NCBI RefSeq assembly: GCF_002139875.1
Contig: NZ_CP018793.1
Span: 682,001-746,000, forward strand
DNA length: 64,000 bases
Direction of reading: 5' to 3'
From: Campylobacter vicugnae
GTDB lineage: Bacteria > Campylobacterota > Campylobacteria > Campylobacterales > Campylobacteraceae
Both the position numbers and the translations under genes were made by a program. Positions 51,768 to 60,819 of the stretch are shown here, one piece after another (positions within the stretch are counted from its first letter, which is position 1; each line of letters starts with the position of its first letter). Under the pieces are notes generated by a model. That model did not search any database, had not been told where the DNA came from, and saw only the letters and a program-made list of their open reading frames with translations.

Positions 51768-52829
51768 ATGAAGTATAAGTTAGATTGTAAAGATAATTTT
51801 CAAAGCTCTATGCTTTTTTGGCTTGGTAAATTTGTTAAATACAAACTAAATTCTCTCTCAAACAAAGAATTAAAAGATCCAAAAGCCTTAGCTAGTGTCA
51901 ATTTTACCTTAACAAAAGGGGTAAAAGATATAGAAGAACTCGATGGCCTAGCTAAAGCTGCTAGAAATGCAGGACTTACTGGAATCAATACATATTTTAA
52001 CCCACTTAAAAAGATCTATGAAACACTATGCTATTATGAACTTGATAGTATTACGCAGATTGATGAAGAGCTATTAAGTGAAGTTTTAGCTAGTGCAACA
52101 GGTGCGCTCAGCGATGCTAGCAAGAAAAATTATAGAATAGCAGCTATAAATTTCTTTAGTTATCTAAGCAAACAAAATGAAGAAAATGGAAAATCACATA
52201 TATTTGATATTGAGCTTAAAAATTGGGGTGGTATCAGTGGTAAAAGAGGAGCTAAGCTACCTGAGTTTATGGGTGAAGATGAGGTAAAGAAATTTATAAC
52301 TGCTATTGATACGGCTGAATTTAAAAGCAATAATCATAGAAATAAGCTCATTATAAAGATTATAATTTTTACTGGAATTCGTGTTAGCGAGGCTATAAAT
52401 TTAAAACGCAAAGATATTAGTCAAGAGGGTGATTTATATATTATTAGAATACGAGGAAAAGGTAATAAATATAGAGTTGTAATGATAAAAAAACATCTAA
52501 TAGATGAACATTTAGATGCAATAGCTATAAACTACATAAATCAAGATGGATGTGTATTTGTAAATAGAAATGGTCAAAGGCTAACTCAAGCCTATATAAG
52601 TAGGATTGTAGAGCAAATTTTATTTCAAGCTGGAATAAGAAAAGGTAAAAATGGAGCGCATATGCTTAGACATACATTTGCTACAATGCTATATAAAAAA
52701 CAAAAAGATCTCGTTTTAGTCCAAGAGGCTCTAGGTCATGCTAGTCTTGATACATCTAGAATTTATACTCACTTTGATAGCGATAAGCTCAAACTTGCTG
52801 CAAAAGTAGCCGAAGAATTAAATGATTAG
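51768..52829 (+). CDS. xerH: tyrosine recombinase XerH
   Basis: 353 residues. Tyrosine recombinase that resolves chromosome dimers in Campylobacterota, acting alone at a difH site near the terminus. The catalytic residues are visible: Arg in FTGIRVSEAINLK, Lys in IRGKGNKYRVV, His and Arg in HMLRHTFATML, His in EALGHASLDT and the nucleophile Tyr in SRIYTHF. No integrase or prophage genes lie nearby, which fits the housekeeping enzyme. I did not find a difH site here. The ribosome site is weak (TTGAG). Confidence 0.85.
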   Translation: MKYKLDCKDNFQSSMLFWLGKFVKYKLNSLSNKELKDPKALASVNFTLTKGVKDIEELDGLAKAARNAGLTGINTYFNPLKKIYETLCYYELDSITQIDEELLSEVLASATGALSDASKKNYRIAAINFFSYLSKQNEENGKSHIFDIELKNWGGISGKRGAKLPEFMGEDEVKKFITAIDTAEFKSNNHRNKLIIKIIIFTGIRVSEAINLKRKDISQEGDLYIIRIRGKGNKYRVVMIKKHLIDEHLDAIAINYINQDGCVFVNRNGQRLTQAYISRIVEQILFQAGIRKGKNGAHMLRHTFATMLYKKQKDLVLVQEALGHASLDTSRIYTHFDSDKLKLAAKVAEELND

Positions 52830-52837
52830 GGGAGTTG

Positions 52838-54025
52838 ATGTACGAGGTTGATTTTAGGCTATTTTATGTATGCATTGTTTTGATTGCTATTGGTATGATA
52901 TTTTCACTTTCATTGCCAGCATTTACTGTGCTTTATTATGATTTTTCTAGTTATCATTTTTTTATTAGACAATTTTTAGTTGGTTTTATTGGAATTTTTA
53001 TAATGTGGAAACTTTCACAGATTGACCCTGATAAAAAATGGATTGGCTCACTTAGTGCTTTTGAAGTAATCGGATTTACTCTATTTTTTGGCTCATTTTT
53101 GGCTATGATTGTTATGCAATTTTTACCAGCTTCACTTGTGCCAATTACTGGTGGAGCTAAGCGTTGGATAAGAGTTGGACCTATATCGCTTTCGCCTGTT
53201 GAATTTTTTAAGATTGGGTTTGTATTTTTCTTAGCGTGGAGCTTTTCAAGAAAGCTTGATCATAATAAAAAACGGCTAAAAGATGAATTTTTGCTCTTAT
53301 TCCCATATTTTATTCTTTTTGCAATTGCTGTATTTTTGATTGCAATTTTACAAAAAGATCTAGGTCAAGTAGTTGTATTAGCACTTACTTTAATAGTTTT
53401 AGCTACATTTGCTGGAACAAGTAAGAAATTTTTTGGTCTTTTTGGACTTGCTGGAGTGATTTTGGTATTTTTTGCTATTATTACTCAAGAGCATAGAATT
53501 AGAAGATTTCAGTCTTGGTGGGTAACAAACCAAGATTTTGTACTCTCATTTTTACCTGCTAGTATGGCTGATATTTTGCGTGTTAGTGGAGCTGAAGAGC
53601 CATATCAGATAGGACACTCATTAAATGCTATATATCATGGTGGATTTTTTGGAGTAGGGCTTGGTAATGGTACATTTAAGTTAGGATTTTTAAGTGAGGT
53701 TCATACCGATTTTGTTCTTGCAGGAATAGCCGAAGAGCTTGGATTTATCGGTATTTTTATTATTACCTTAATAATAATATATGCAATTTATAGAATACTT
53801 AAAATTTCATCAAGAAATCAAAATGGAGTTTATCATCTTTTTAGTTTAGGAGTTGGAACAATTATTACAATGGCATTTTTGATCAATTCATATGGTATTA
53901 CATCAATTACGCCTATTAAAGGGATTGCTGTTCCATTTTTAAGCTATGGGGGTAGCTCTATTTTAGCACTTTGCGTAGGAGTTGGAATGGTTCTTATGGT
54001 TAGTAAAAAAGCAGATCTATCATGA
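52838..54025 (+). CDS. ftsW: peptidoglycan polymerase FtsW (SEDS family)
   Basis: 395 residues with about ten transmembrane helices. SEDS glycosyltransferase for septal peptidoglycan. Signature blocks are TGGAKRWIRVGPISLSPVEF, ILQKDLGQVVV (with the catalytic Asp region), EELGFIGIF and the C-terminal VPFLSYGGSSIL. The adjacent murG (overlap ATGA) supports FtsW rather than RodA. ATG 52838 has AGGGG five bases upstream; TTG 52835 is an alternative. Confidence 0.9.
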   Translation: MYEVDFRLFYVCIVLIAIGMIFSLSLPAFTVLYYDFSSYHFFIRQFLVGFIGIFIMWKLSQIDPDKKWIGSLSAFEVIGFTLFFGSFLAMIVMQFLPASLVPITGGAKRWIRVGPISLSPVEFFKIGFVFFLAWSFSRKLDHNKKRLKDEFLLLFPYFILFAIAVFLIAILQKDLGQVVVLALTLIVLATFAGTSKKFFGLFGLAGVILVFFAIITQEHRIRRFQSWWVTNQDFVLSFLPASMADILRVSGAEEPYQIGHSLNAIYHGGFFGVGLGNGTFKLGFLSEVHTDFVLAGIAEELGFIGIFIITLIIIYAIYRILKISSRNQNGVYHLFSLGVGTIITMAFLINSYGITSITPIKGIAVPFLSYGGSSILALCVGVGMVLMVSKKADLS

Positions 54026-55038
54026 TAGTTGTCACAGGTGGTGGTACAGGTGGGCATTTAGCCATTGCTAAAGCACTTGCAAGTGAGTTAAATTCGCGTA
54101 AAATCAAAGTGATATTTATCGGTTCAAGTGCTGGTCAAGATAGAATGTGGTTTGAAAATAGCAAAATTTTTGATGCTACATATTTTTTAAATAGTAACGC
54201 AGTAGTAAATAAACGAGGTTTTAGTAAGTTAAAATCGCTAATTAATATAATTAAACTAGCCTTTAAATGCAAAAAAATATTTAAAAAACATAATATTAAC
54301 TTAGTTATTAGCGTAGGTGGATATAGTGCGGCTCCAGCAGCATTTGGGGCTATTATGTGGAATAAAAAACTATATATACATGAACAAAATGCAGTAATTG
54401 GCAGGTTGAATTTGATTCTTAAACCATTTGCTAAGGGATTTTTTAGTTCATATTTTGAGCCAAAATTTGATTATCCAGTTGATGAGAAATTTTTTAGCGT
54501 ATCTAGAATTCGCCATGATTTAAAGACAATTTTATTTCTTGGTGGATCTCAAGGGGCAAACTTTATCAATACTTTGGCTTTAAATTTAGCCAAAAGTCTT
54601 GATAGAGATGGTATTAAAATTATTCACCAATGCGGACAAAAAGAGTATGAAGCTATATCTAAAAAATATAAAGAGCTAGGCGTAAATGCTGAAGTTTTTG
54701 CCTTTAGTAAAGAGATTGATAGTTTTATGAATAGAGCTGATTTTTGTATTAGTAGAGCTGGTGCTAGTACGATTTGGGAGCTTTGTGCAGCTAGCTTACC
54801 TACGCTTTTTATCCCATTTCCATATGCGGCTAACAATCATCAATTTTATAATGCAAAGTTTTTGCAAGAGCAAGGAGCTGGAATAATTTTAAAAGAAAGC
54901 GAGATAAACGCAGATAATTTGCTTGATATTATTTATAATATAGATTTAGAAAGTATCTCACAAAAATTGATGAATTTTATGGATAAAAATGGATCAAAAG
55001 TTATAATTGATAAGATTTTACAAAATTCTAAAGAATAG
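54022..55038 (+). CDS. murG: UDP-N-acetylglucosamine:lipid I transferase MurG
   Basis: 338 residues, GT-B glycosyltransferase on the inner membrane face that converts lipid I to lipid II. The N-terminal VTGGGTGGHLAIAKAL, IHEQNAVIGRLN and the C-terminal UDP-GlcNAc site SRAGASTIWEL and FPYAANNHQFYNA are clear. Length is slightly below E. coli (355). The ATG overlaps the ftsW stop. Together they supply and polymerise the septal wall precursor. Confidence 0.95.
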   Translation: MIVVTGGGTGGHLAIAKALASELNSRKIKVIFIGSSAGQDRMWFENSKIFDATYFLNSNAVVNKRGFSKLKSLINIIKLAFKCKKIFKKHNINLVISVGGYSAAPAAFGAIMWNKKLYIHEQNAVIGRLNLILKPFAKGFFSSYFEPKFDYPVDEKFFSVSRIRHDLKTILFLGGSQGANFINTLALNLAKSLDRDGIKIIHQCGQKEYEAISKKYKELGVNAEVFAFSKEIDSFMNRADFCISRAGASTIWELCAASLPTLFIPFPYAANNHQFYNAKFLQEQGAGIILKESEINADNLLDIIYNIDLESISQKLMNFMDKNGSKVIIDKILQNSKE

Positions 55039-55164
55039 CGAATTTATGGCTATGCTTTTGTTAAATTTCAATTTTAAATCAAAAATATTAGAAATTTAGT
55101 ATAAAATTGCCTATTTTTTTGCGTAAAAATGGGCTAAACCCTTGAATTTAGCAATAAAATAGTG

Positions 55165-55170
55165 TAGAAT
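55165..55170 (+). promoter_or_regulatory. -10 box for hup
   Basis: TAGAAT preceded by TG, 32 bases before the hup ATG. A second -10-like box (TATAAA) is at 55100-55105, so two start sites are possible. Confidence 0.5.
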
Positions 55171-55201
55171 TAGAATGCAAATTTCCACATAAGGATTAAC
55201 A

Positions 55202-55498
55202 ATGACAAAAGCAGAATTTGTAAGCCTAGTAGCTGCTAAAGCTAGTCTAACAAAAAAAGATGCAGAAGCTGCACTTGATGGTGTACTTGAGACAATCAGC
55301 GAAGTATTAACAAAAGGTGATAGCGTAACTTTTGTTGGTTTTGGTACTTTTAGTGTAACTGAAAGAGCTGCAAGAACAGCTAAAGTTCCAAGTACTGGTA
55401 AAGAAGTTAAAGTTCCAGCTAAAAAAGTTGTTAAATTTAAAGTTGGTAAAAATTTTAAAGATGCAGTTGCTGAGTGTAAAACTTGTAAGAAAAAATAA
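55202..55498 (+). CDS. hup: DNA-binding protein HU
   Basis: 98 residues. Small basic histone-like dimer that bends and compacts DNA. MTKAEFVSLVAAKASLTKKDAE, the GFGTFSVTERAARTAKVP arm and the C-terminal KVGKNFKDAV are typical of HU; RxxRxxR-type IHF residues are absent. The short cysteine-bearing tail CKTCKKK is present in Campylobacter-type HU. AAGGAT precedes the ATG and a GC hairpin follows the stop, so it is a single-gene unit. Confidence 0.95.
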   Translation: MTKAEFVSLVAAKASLTKKDAEAALDGVLETISEVLTKGDSVTFVGFGTFSVTERAARTAKVPSTGKEVKVPAKKVVKFKVGKNFKDAVAECKTCKKK

Positions 55499-55505
55499 TT
55501 TTTCT

Positions 55506-55525
55506 CCCTCTTCGCTTGAAGGGGG
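55506..55525 (+). terminator. terminator after hup
   Basis: CCCTCTTC and GAAGGGGG pair over eight bases (one G-U) with a GCTT loop, followed by CTTTATTTCC. Confidence 0.8.
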
Positions 55526-55588
55526 CTTTATTTCCTATTTTTCACTACAAAATATATAAATTAAAATCAAAATTCAGCCAAATTTAGT

Positions 55589-55594
55589 TAAAAT
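55589..55594 (+). promoter_or_regulatory. -10 box very close to the S4-domain gene start
   Basis: TAAAAT ends seven bases before the ATG at 55602, and no Shine-Dalgarno sequence is present (the bases before the ATG are AACTCCT). If used, transcription would begin at or next to the start codon, giving a leaderless message. Confidence 0.4.
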
Positions 55595-55601
55595 AACTCC
55601 T

Positions 55602-55847
55602 ATGAGAGTAGATAAATTTTTAAACACAGTAAATATTACTAAACGCCGTGCAATTAGCGAAGATATGTGTAAAAGTGGCGTAGTTAGTATCAATGGAGTT
55701 GTAGCAAAGCCTAGTAAAGAAGTTAAAATTGGCGATAAGATTACAATTAAATTTATAATGAAAGAGATTAGCTATGAGGTCTTAGCTATTCCAGTAACAA
55801 AATCGATTCCAAAAAGCGAGCAAAGTAGTTATGTCAAAGAGATATGA
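55602..55847 (+). CDS. RNA-binding S4 domain protein (Hsp15/RqcP-like)
   Basis: 81 residues, almost only an S4 domain: MRVDKFLNTVNITKRRAISED, then GVVSINGVVAKPSKEVKIGDKI. Small stand-alone S4 proteins bind structured RNA, often on the 50S subunit with stalled nascent chains (Hsp15, RqcP). Which role applies is not visible. It overlaps tsaE by 17 bases and heads the S4-tsaE-lptB-rpoN operon, the same order as in C. jejuni. Its message may be leaderless. Confidence 0.85.
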   Translation: MRVDKFLNTVNITKRRAISEDMCKSGVVSINGVVAKPSKEVKIGDKITIKFIMKEISYEVLAIPVTKSIPKSEQSSYVKEI

Positions 55848-56223
55848 GCTTGGTTTAAATGAGCTTGATAGCCTTGTAAAAGAGTTGCCAAATAGTGGAA
55901 TTATAGCTCTTAGAGGGAATTTGGCTAGTGGCAAAACTACACTTAGTAAAGCAATAATTAATAACCAAAATATGGTTACATCGCCAACTTTTAGCATAAT
56001 GCAAGAGTATGATGGAGTTTATCATTATGATATCTATCAAGGTGGTTTTGAAGCGATAAAACAAAATGGATTATATGAGAATTTATATGAAGATGGATTG
56101 CATATAATTGAGTGGGCTGATGATAAATTGCTCGAGTTTGCTAGTAAAAATGGACTTAATGTTTGCATTATCGATATTGAAATTTGTGATAATAAGAGAG
56201 TTTATAAGGTAAGTTATGCATAA
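55831..56223 (+). CDS. tsaE: tRNA threonylcarbamoyladenosine biosynthesis ATPase TsaE
   Basis: 130 residues. ATPase of the TsaB-TsaD-TsaE complex that makes t6A at tRNA position 37. Walker A ALRGNLASGKTTLSKAI near residue 28, the switch VTSPTFSIMQEY and the Walker B-like YHYDIYQ are typical, as is HIIEWAD near residue 90. Overlaps the S4 gene and lptB. Note that mtaB, which acts on t6A37, is also in the window at 60816. Confidence 0.93.
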   Translation: MSKRYELGLNELDSLVKELPNSGIIALRGNLASGKTTLSKAIINNQNMVTSPTFSIMQEYDGVYHYDIYQGGFEAIKQNGLYENLYEDGLHIIEWADDKLLEFASKNGLNVCIIDIEICDNKRVYKVSYA

Positions 56224-56944
56224 GTTAGAAGTTAAAAATCTAAAGAAAAATATCAAAAAAACAAATATTATAAACGGAGTTTCACTAGAGATAAAAAGCG
56301 GTGAAGTAGTAGGGCTTTTAGGGCCTAATGGAGCTGGAAAAACTACTACATTTTATATGATTTGTGGATTAATTTTGCCTAGTAGTGGAGAGATTTTACT
56401 CGATGGAGTTAATATTACAGCCAATCCTTTACACAAAAGAGCTATGCAAGGCATTGGATATTTACCTCAAGAAAGTAGCATATTTAAAGATTTAACAGTA
56501 GAAGAAAATCTAACCCTAGCAGCACAAATAGTCTATAATGATAATAAAACCATTGATAAAAAAGTAGATGAGATGCTTGATCTATTAAATATTGAGCCAA
56601 TTCGCTCTAGAAAAGGACTTAGTCTAAGTGGTGGCGAAAGACGTAGATGTGAGATCGCTAGAAGTTTGATGATTATGCCCAAATTTTTACTACTTGATGA
56701 ACCTTTTGCTGGTGTTGATCCAATTGCTGTAGCTGATATTCAAAGCATTATAAATGATTTAAAAAAATTAAATATAGGCATATTGATCACCGATCACAAT
56801 GTAAGAGAAACGCTAGCTATTTGCGATAGAGCTTATGTTATTAAAAATGGAACCCTTTTAGCTAGTGGAAGTGCAAACGAGGTGGCAAATAATAAGCTTG
56901 TTAGAACCCACTATTTGGGCGAAGAGTTTAGATTGTTAGATTAA
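56216..56944 (+). CDS. lptB: LPS export ABC transporter ATPase LptB
   Basis: 242 residues. ATPase that drives lipopolysaccharide extraction from the inner membrane with LptFG. Walker A GLLGPNGAGKTTTFYM near residue 34, the Q loop GIGYLPQESSIFKDLTV, signature SLSGGERRRCEIARSL, Walker B FLLLDEPFAGVDP and the switch LITDHNVRETL. The GYLPQESSIF and DHNVRETL blocks are specific to LptB among ABC ATPases. It overlaps tsaE by eight bases and ends on the first base of rpoN, the usual lptB-rpoN arrangement. Confidence 0.95.
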   Translation: MHKLEVKNLKKNIKKTNIINGVSLEIKSGEVVGLLGPNGAGKTTTFYMICGLILPSSGEILLDGVNITANPLHKRAMQGIGYLPQESSIFKDLTVEENLTLAAQIVYNDNKTIDKKVDEMLDLLNIEPIRSRKGLSLSGGERRRCEIARSLMIMPKFLLLDEPFAGVDPIAVADIQSIINDLKKLNIGILITDHNVRETLAICDRAYVIKNGTLLASGSANEVANNKLVRTHYLGEEFRLLD

Positions 56945-58182
56945 TGAAACTCTCTCAAAAACTCACTGCTAAAACTAAACTTAATCAGACCCTGCGTAGT
57001 TGGTTACCGATTTTGCAAGCTTCTAGCGATGAGTTAAAAGAGACTTTAGAGCCATTTATTGAGAAAAATCCTTTTGCCCAACTTGATCCAAATCCTAAAA
57101 GTAGATCGCTTAATTTTTATAACGATCTATATAAAACTAGCATAAGCGATACTATAGAATCAAGTATAATTTATAAAGAGAGTTTATATGAGAAGCTATA
57201 TATGCAAATTGATGATAGATTATTCCCATCTAAAAAATCCAAAGAGATTGCAAATTTGATTATAGAGTGTATTAATAGTGAGGGTTATTTTGAGTGGGAT
57301 GATGAGATATTTACTGGATTTAGTAAAGATGAAGTAGAAAGAGTGCGCGCTCGTTTTGCCTATTTGGAGCCTGTTGGTGTGGGTGCAGTAGATTATAAAG
57401 AGAGCTTTATATTTCAACTTAATGAGCTTTGCGATGATGATGATATATATGAGCTTTGTGTTGAAATTATTAAAAATTTTGAAGATATTAGCAAATTTAC
57501 TAAACGCAAAAATTATGAAGCTGCTATGAGCTTACTAAAAAAATTTAAAAATCCTCCAGCTATTGAGTATATGGATGATGAGATGCTAGTAATACCTGAT
57601 ATATTTGTCTATGATAGTGATGGCGGGATTGAAGTGGCTATAAATGATGAATTTTATCCAAATATTCATATAGATATTGAAGGTATAGATGAAAAAAGTG
57701 AATTCGTCTCAAGTAAAATAAAAGAGGCAAAAGATTTAATAGATGCTTTAGAGATGAGAAAATCAACACTTCATAAAATTGGTTTAATGATAATAGAATA
57801 TCAATATGACTATTTCTTTGGCGGAGATATAAAACCAATGAAATTAAAAGATATAGCAGAAGATTTAGGTAGGAATCCATCTACCATAAGTCGTGCTATA
57901 CAAAATAAATTTTTAAGTTCAAAGCGTGGGATTGTTCCGCTTAAAAACTTCTTTGCAGCTGCAGCTTCTCAAGAGGTATCAAATGCTGCTATTAAGGAAT
58001 TTTTATTAAATTTAATTAAAAATGAAAATAGGGCTAAGCCGCTAAGCGATGAGGCGATTTTGGCTAAGATTGAAGATGAATTTAATATCAAGCTAGTTAG
58101 AAGAACAATAACCAAATATAGAAAAGCATTAAATATCGCTAGTTCAAGCGAGCGTAAAAAATTATATGCAATCCAAGGCTGA
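56944..58182 (+). CDS. rpoN: RNA polymerase sigma-54 factor RpoN
   Basis: 412 residues. Sigma factor for middle flagellar genes in Campylobacter, working with FlgR. N-terminal activator-interacting region (LSQKLTAKTKLNQTLRSWL, residues 2-50, Gln-poor as in this phylum), core-binding domain, HTH (LKDIAEDLGRNPSTISRAI near residue 300) and the RpoN box VRRTITKYRKALNI near residue 385. All regions are present, so it should be functional. One candidate target promoter is at 45918. Confidence 0.96.
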   Translation: MKLSQKLTAKTKLNQTLRSWLPILQASSDELKETLEPFIEKNPFAQLDPNPKSRSLNFYNDLYKTSISDTIESSIIYKESLYEKLYMQIDDRLFPSKKSKEIANLIIECINSEGYFEWDDEIFTGFSKDEVERVRARFAYLEPVGVGAVDYKESFIFQLNELCDDDDIYELCVEIIKNFEDISKFTKRKNYEAAMSLLKKFKNPPAIEYMDDEMLVIPDIFVYDSDGGIEVAINDEFYPNIHIDIEGIDEKSEFVSSKIKEAKDLIDALEMRKSTLHKIGLMIIEYQYDYFFGGDIKPMKLKDIAEDLGRNPSTISRAIQNKFLSSKRGIVPLKNFFAAAASQEVSNAAIKEFLLNLIKNENRAKPLSDEAILAKIEDEFNIKLVRRTITKYRKALNIASSSERKKLYAIQG

Positions 58183-58231
58183 TTAAATGATGATTAAAAT
58201 GAGTTGGATAAAATCATAAAAAGGATAAAAT

Positions 58232-59266
58232 ATGCAAATTGATATAAATTTAGACAAAAATAGCTATAAAGTATATATAGATGAGCTTAGAAGGCTTAAA
58301 TTTAATGGTAAAGTTGCTGTTATTACAAATTCAAAAGTTGGTGGATTATATCTGGCTGAGATTTTATCACTTATTGAAGCTGATGAAAAATATACTATTA
58401 CTATTCCAGACGGGGAGGAGTATAAAAATTTAGCCACGATTGAAAATATCTTAGAACAGCTTTTTGTAAGTAGATTGGATCGTTCTAGTACCATAATCGC
58501 TCTTGGCGGTGGAGTGGTAAGCGATATGAGTGGATTTGTCGCTAGTATTTATGAACGCGGGATTGATTTTATTACTATTCCTACTACTCTTTTAGCTCAA
58601 GTTGATGCAAGTGTAGGTGGCAAAACTGGTGTAAATAATAAATTTGGTAAAAATTTAATTGGTAGTTTTTATCAGCCAAAGGCAGTTTATTGTGAGAGTA
58701 GATTTTTAAAGACACTACCAAAGCGTGAATTTGCTGCTGGAATTGCTGAGGCAATTAAGATGGCAGTTATGTTTGATGAGAAGTTTTTTGAGTTTTTTGA
58801 AAAGTGCGATGTGCAAAATCAACACGATCTAACTAAAATTATCCAAAGATGTGTAGAGTTAAAAGCTATGATAGTAAGCCAAGATGAGCGTGAAAAAGGT
58901 CTAAGAGCGGTATTAAACTATGGCCATACGTTTGCTCATGTGATAGAAAATGAGCTAAATTACAAAGGATTATTGCACGGTGAAGCTGTAGCTGTAGGTA
59001 TGAATATGGCAAATAAATTGGCTTTAAATTTAGGATTATTAAGCGTAAGAGATGTTGATAGGATAGAGAATTTGTTAATTAAATTTAATCTACCAACAAC
59101 ATATAAAATTAAAGATGAATATGCATTTTATGATGCATTTACTCTAGATAAAAAGAGTGAAAATAGCGTTATTAAGTTTATTTTGCCAAATGGAATTGGT
59201 GCAAATTTAATTAAAAACGATATATCAAAAGAGCAAGTAATTGAAGTTTTAAGGCTATTTAAATGA
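58232..59266 (+). CDS. aroB: 3-dehydroquinate synthase
   Basis: 344 residues. Second enzyme of the shikimate pathway, NAD- and zinc-dependent. [20 protein letters not shown] near residue 90, [20 protein letters not shown] near 117, and zinc ligands in [10 protein letters not shown] (Glu), [11 protein letters not shown] (His) and [10 protein letters not shown] (His). Length is normal. AAGGAT precedes the ATG. It overlaps the MscS gene by four bases; aroB-mscS-mtaB-FtsH-like is the same order as in C. jejuni. Confidence 0.95.
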   Translation: MQIDINLDKNSYKVYIDELRRLKFNGKVAVITNSKVGGLYLAEILSLIEADEKYTITIPDGEEYKNLATIENILEQLFVSRLDRSSTIIALGGGVVSDMSGFVASIYERGIDFITIPTTLLAQVDASVGGKTGVNNKFGKNLIGSFYQPKAVYCESRFLKTLPKREFAAGIAEAIKMAVMFDEKFFEFFEKCDVQNQHDLTKIIQRCVELKAMIVSQDEREKGLRAVLNYGHTFAHVIENELNYKGLLHGEAVAVGMNMANKLALNLGLLSVRDVDRIENLLIKFNLPTTYKIKDEYAFYDAFTLDKKSENSVIKFILPNGIGANLIKNDISKEQVIEVLRLFK

Positions 59267-60819
59267 GTAAAATTATTTGGATTTTACTATTATTTGCTAT
59301 CTCTTTGATGGCTAATAACTCTCAAATTGCTATATTAAATGATAATATAAATAGATTAGATACAACATTAAAGGGTAATATCTGGCTTATAAAATATGCC
59401 AATTATAATACATATCAAAATTTGCTTTTAGAACTACAACAAGCTCAAAATCAGTTAAATGACAAGAATAAATCTACTCAAAATAGTGATGAGATAAATA
59501 ACAGAGTAGCTAGTTTAAAAGAGCAAATTGAGTTATTAAAAGAGTATGAAAAATCGCCATTTCAAAGTATGCTAGCTGTACCTGAGATAGAAGAGGAGTA
59601 TAAGATAACTAATCCAATTGCTATTATTGGTGGATTTTCTTATCTTAAACGATTAAAAGGAGAAAAAGCTGAATATTATAGTCGCTTAGCTCAGCTTGAG
59701 GTTGCTATAGATATTTTAAGTAAAAAGCAAAATTTACTTCAAGAAATTTATGATATCAATAAAACAACGATAAATTATACAAATTTAGTTGAAATAAATA
59801 GAACATTGGGCGAATTTAATATTGCCAAAGAGATTGCTACGACTACATTTGGCGTATATCAAGCAAGACTTGATGAGGCAATTAGCAGAGCTACAGATAG
59901 TCTTACATCTCAAATTAAAGAGACTTTGACTATATTTTTTACTATTATTATTGTAATTTTGATTGGATTTTTGCTTAAATTTACAGCTAAAAGATATGTA
60001 ACTGATAATCAAAAATTTTATACTATAAATAAATTTATAAATGTTATTAATTTTACAATCATAATTTTTATCTTACTTTTTGCATATATAGAAAATGTTA
60101 GCTATATGGTTACGATTCTTGGTTTTGCTTCGGCTGGTCTTGCAATTGCGATGAAAGATATGTTTATGAGTCTTCTTGGCTGGAGTGTTATCATATTTGG
60201 CGGAACATTCCATGTAGGTGATAGAATTCGTGTAAGATATCAAAATGGAGATTATGTTGGCGATATAATTGATATTAGCCTACTTAGAATGACTATATAT
60301 GAAGATATTACGCTTACTACATATAAACTAAATCGTAGAAGTGGTAGAATTATATTTATACCAAATAACTATATATTTACAGAGTTAATTGCTAATTACA
60401 CTCATAGTGGAATGAAAACTGTATGGGATGGAATTGATATAATGCTAAGCTTTGATAGTAATCATAAAAAAGCAATGCATATAATTAAAAATATAGCAAG
60501 AAAGTATTCAAAAGGCTATACTGATATAGCTAAACAACAGATGAATAAGCTTAGAGATCAATATAATATCAAAAATACAAATGTTGAGCCTAGAATATTT
60601 AGTTTTTTTGAACCATATGGTATAAATATTAGTGTTTGGTATATGAATAATTCTTATGGCACATTAGCTCTTCGTAGTACTATTAGCGCTGAGATTATAG
60701 AGGCATTAAATGCAGAGAGCGATATCAAAATCGCTTATCCGACTCAGACGCTATTTATGGGAAGACATACTGGTAAAATCGAACAACAATTAGAATTATA
60801 TAAGGAAAATTTAGATTGA
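59263..60819 (+). CDS. MscS family mechanosensitive channel
   Basis: 518 residues. A signal peptide (about 1-18) leads to a periplasmic helical and coiled-coil region of about 200 residues (for example [17 protein letters not shown]), then three membrane helices and an MscS pore and beta domain: [20 protein letters not shown] is the TM3-like pore helix and [12 protein letters not shown] the beta-domain entry. The C-terminal domain ([18 protein letters not shown] onward) is cytoplasmic. It would release solutes on osmotic downshock. The long periplasmic domain resembles YnaI/MscK-type enlarged channels. Overlaps aroB and mtaB. Confidence 0.88.
   Translation: MSKIIWILLLFAISLMANNSQIAILNDNINRLDTTLKGNIWLIKYANYNTYQNLLLELQQAQNQLNDKNKSTQNSDEINNRVASLKEQIELLKEYEKSPFQSMLAVPEIEEEYKITNPIAIIGGFSYLKRLKGEKAEYYSRLAQLEVAIDILSKKQNLLQEIYDINKTTINYTNLVEINRTLGEFNIAKEIATTTFGVYQARLDEAISRATDSLTSQIKETLTIFFTIIIVILIGFLLKFTAKRYVTDNQKFYTINKFINVINFTIIIFILLFAYIENVSYMVTILGFASAGLAIAMKDMFMSLLGWSVIIFGGTFHVGDRIRVRYQNGDYVGDIIDISLLRMTIYEDITLTTYKLNRRSGRIIFIPNNYIFTELIANYTHSGMKTVWDGIDIMLSFDSNHKKAMHIIKNIARKYSKGYTDIAKQQMNKLRDQYNIKNTNVEPRIFSFFEPYGINISVWYMNNSYGTLALRSTISAEIIEALNAESDIKIAYPTQTLFMGRHTGKIEQQLELYKENLD

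Noticed and set aside
51768-52829. Tyrosine recombinase as an integrase marking a mobile island
   Set aside because: Neighbours are argG and ftsW-murG, no tRNA or att repeats are visible, and the sequence fits the housekeeping XerH.
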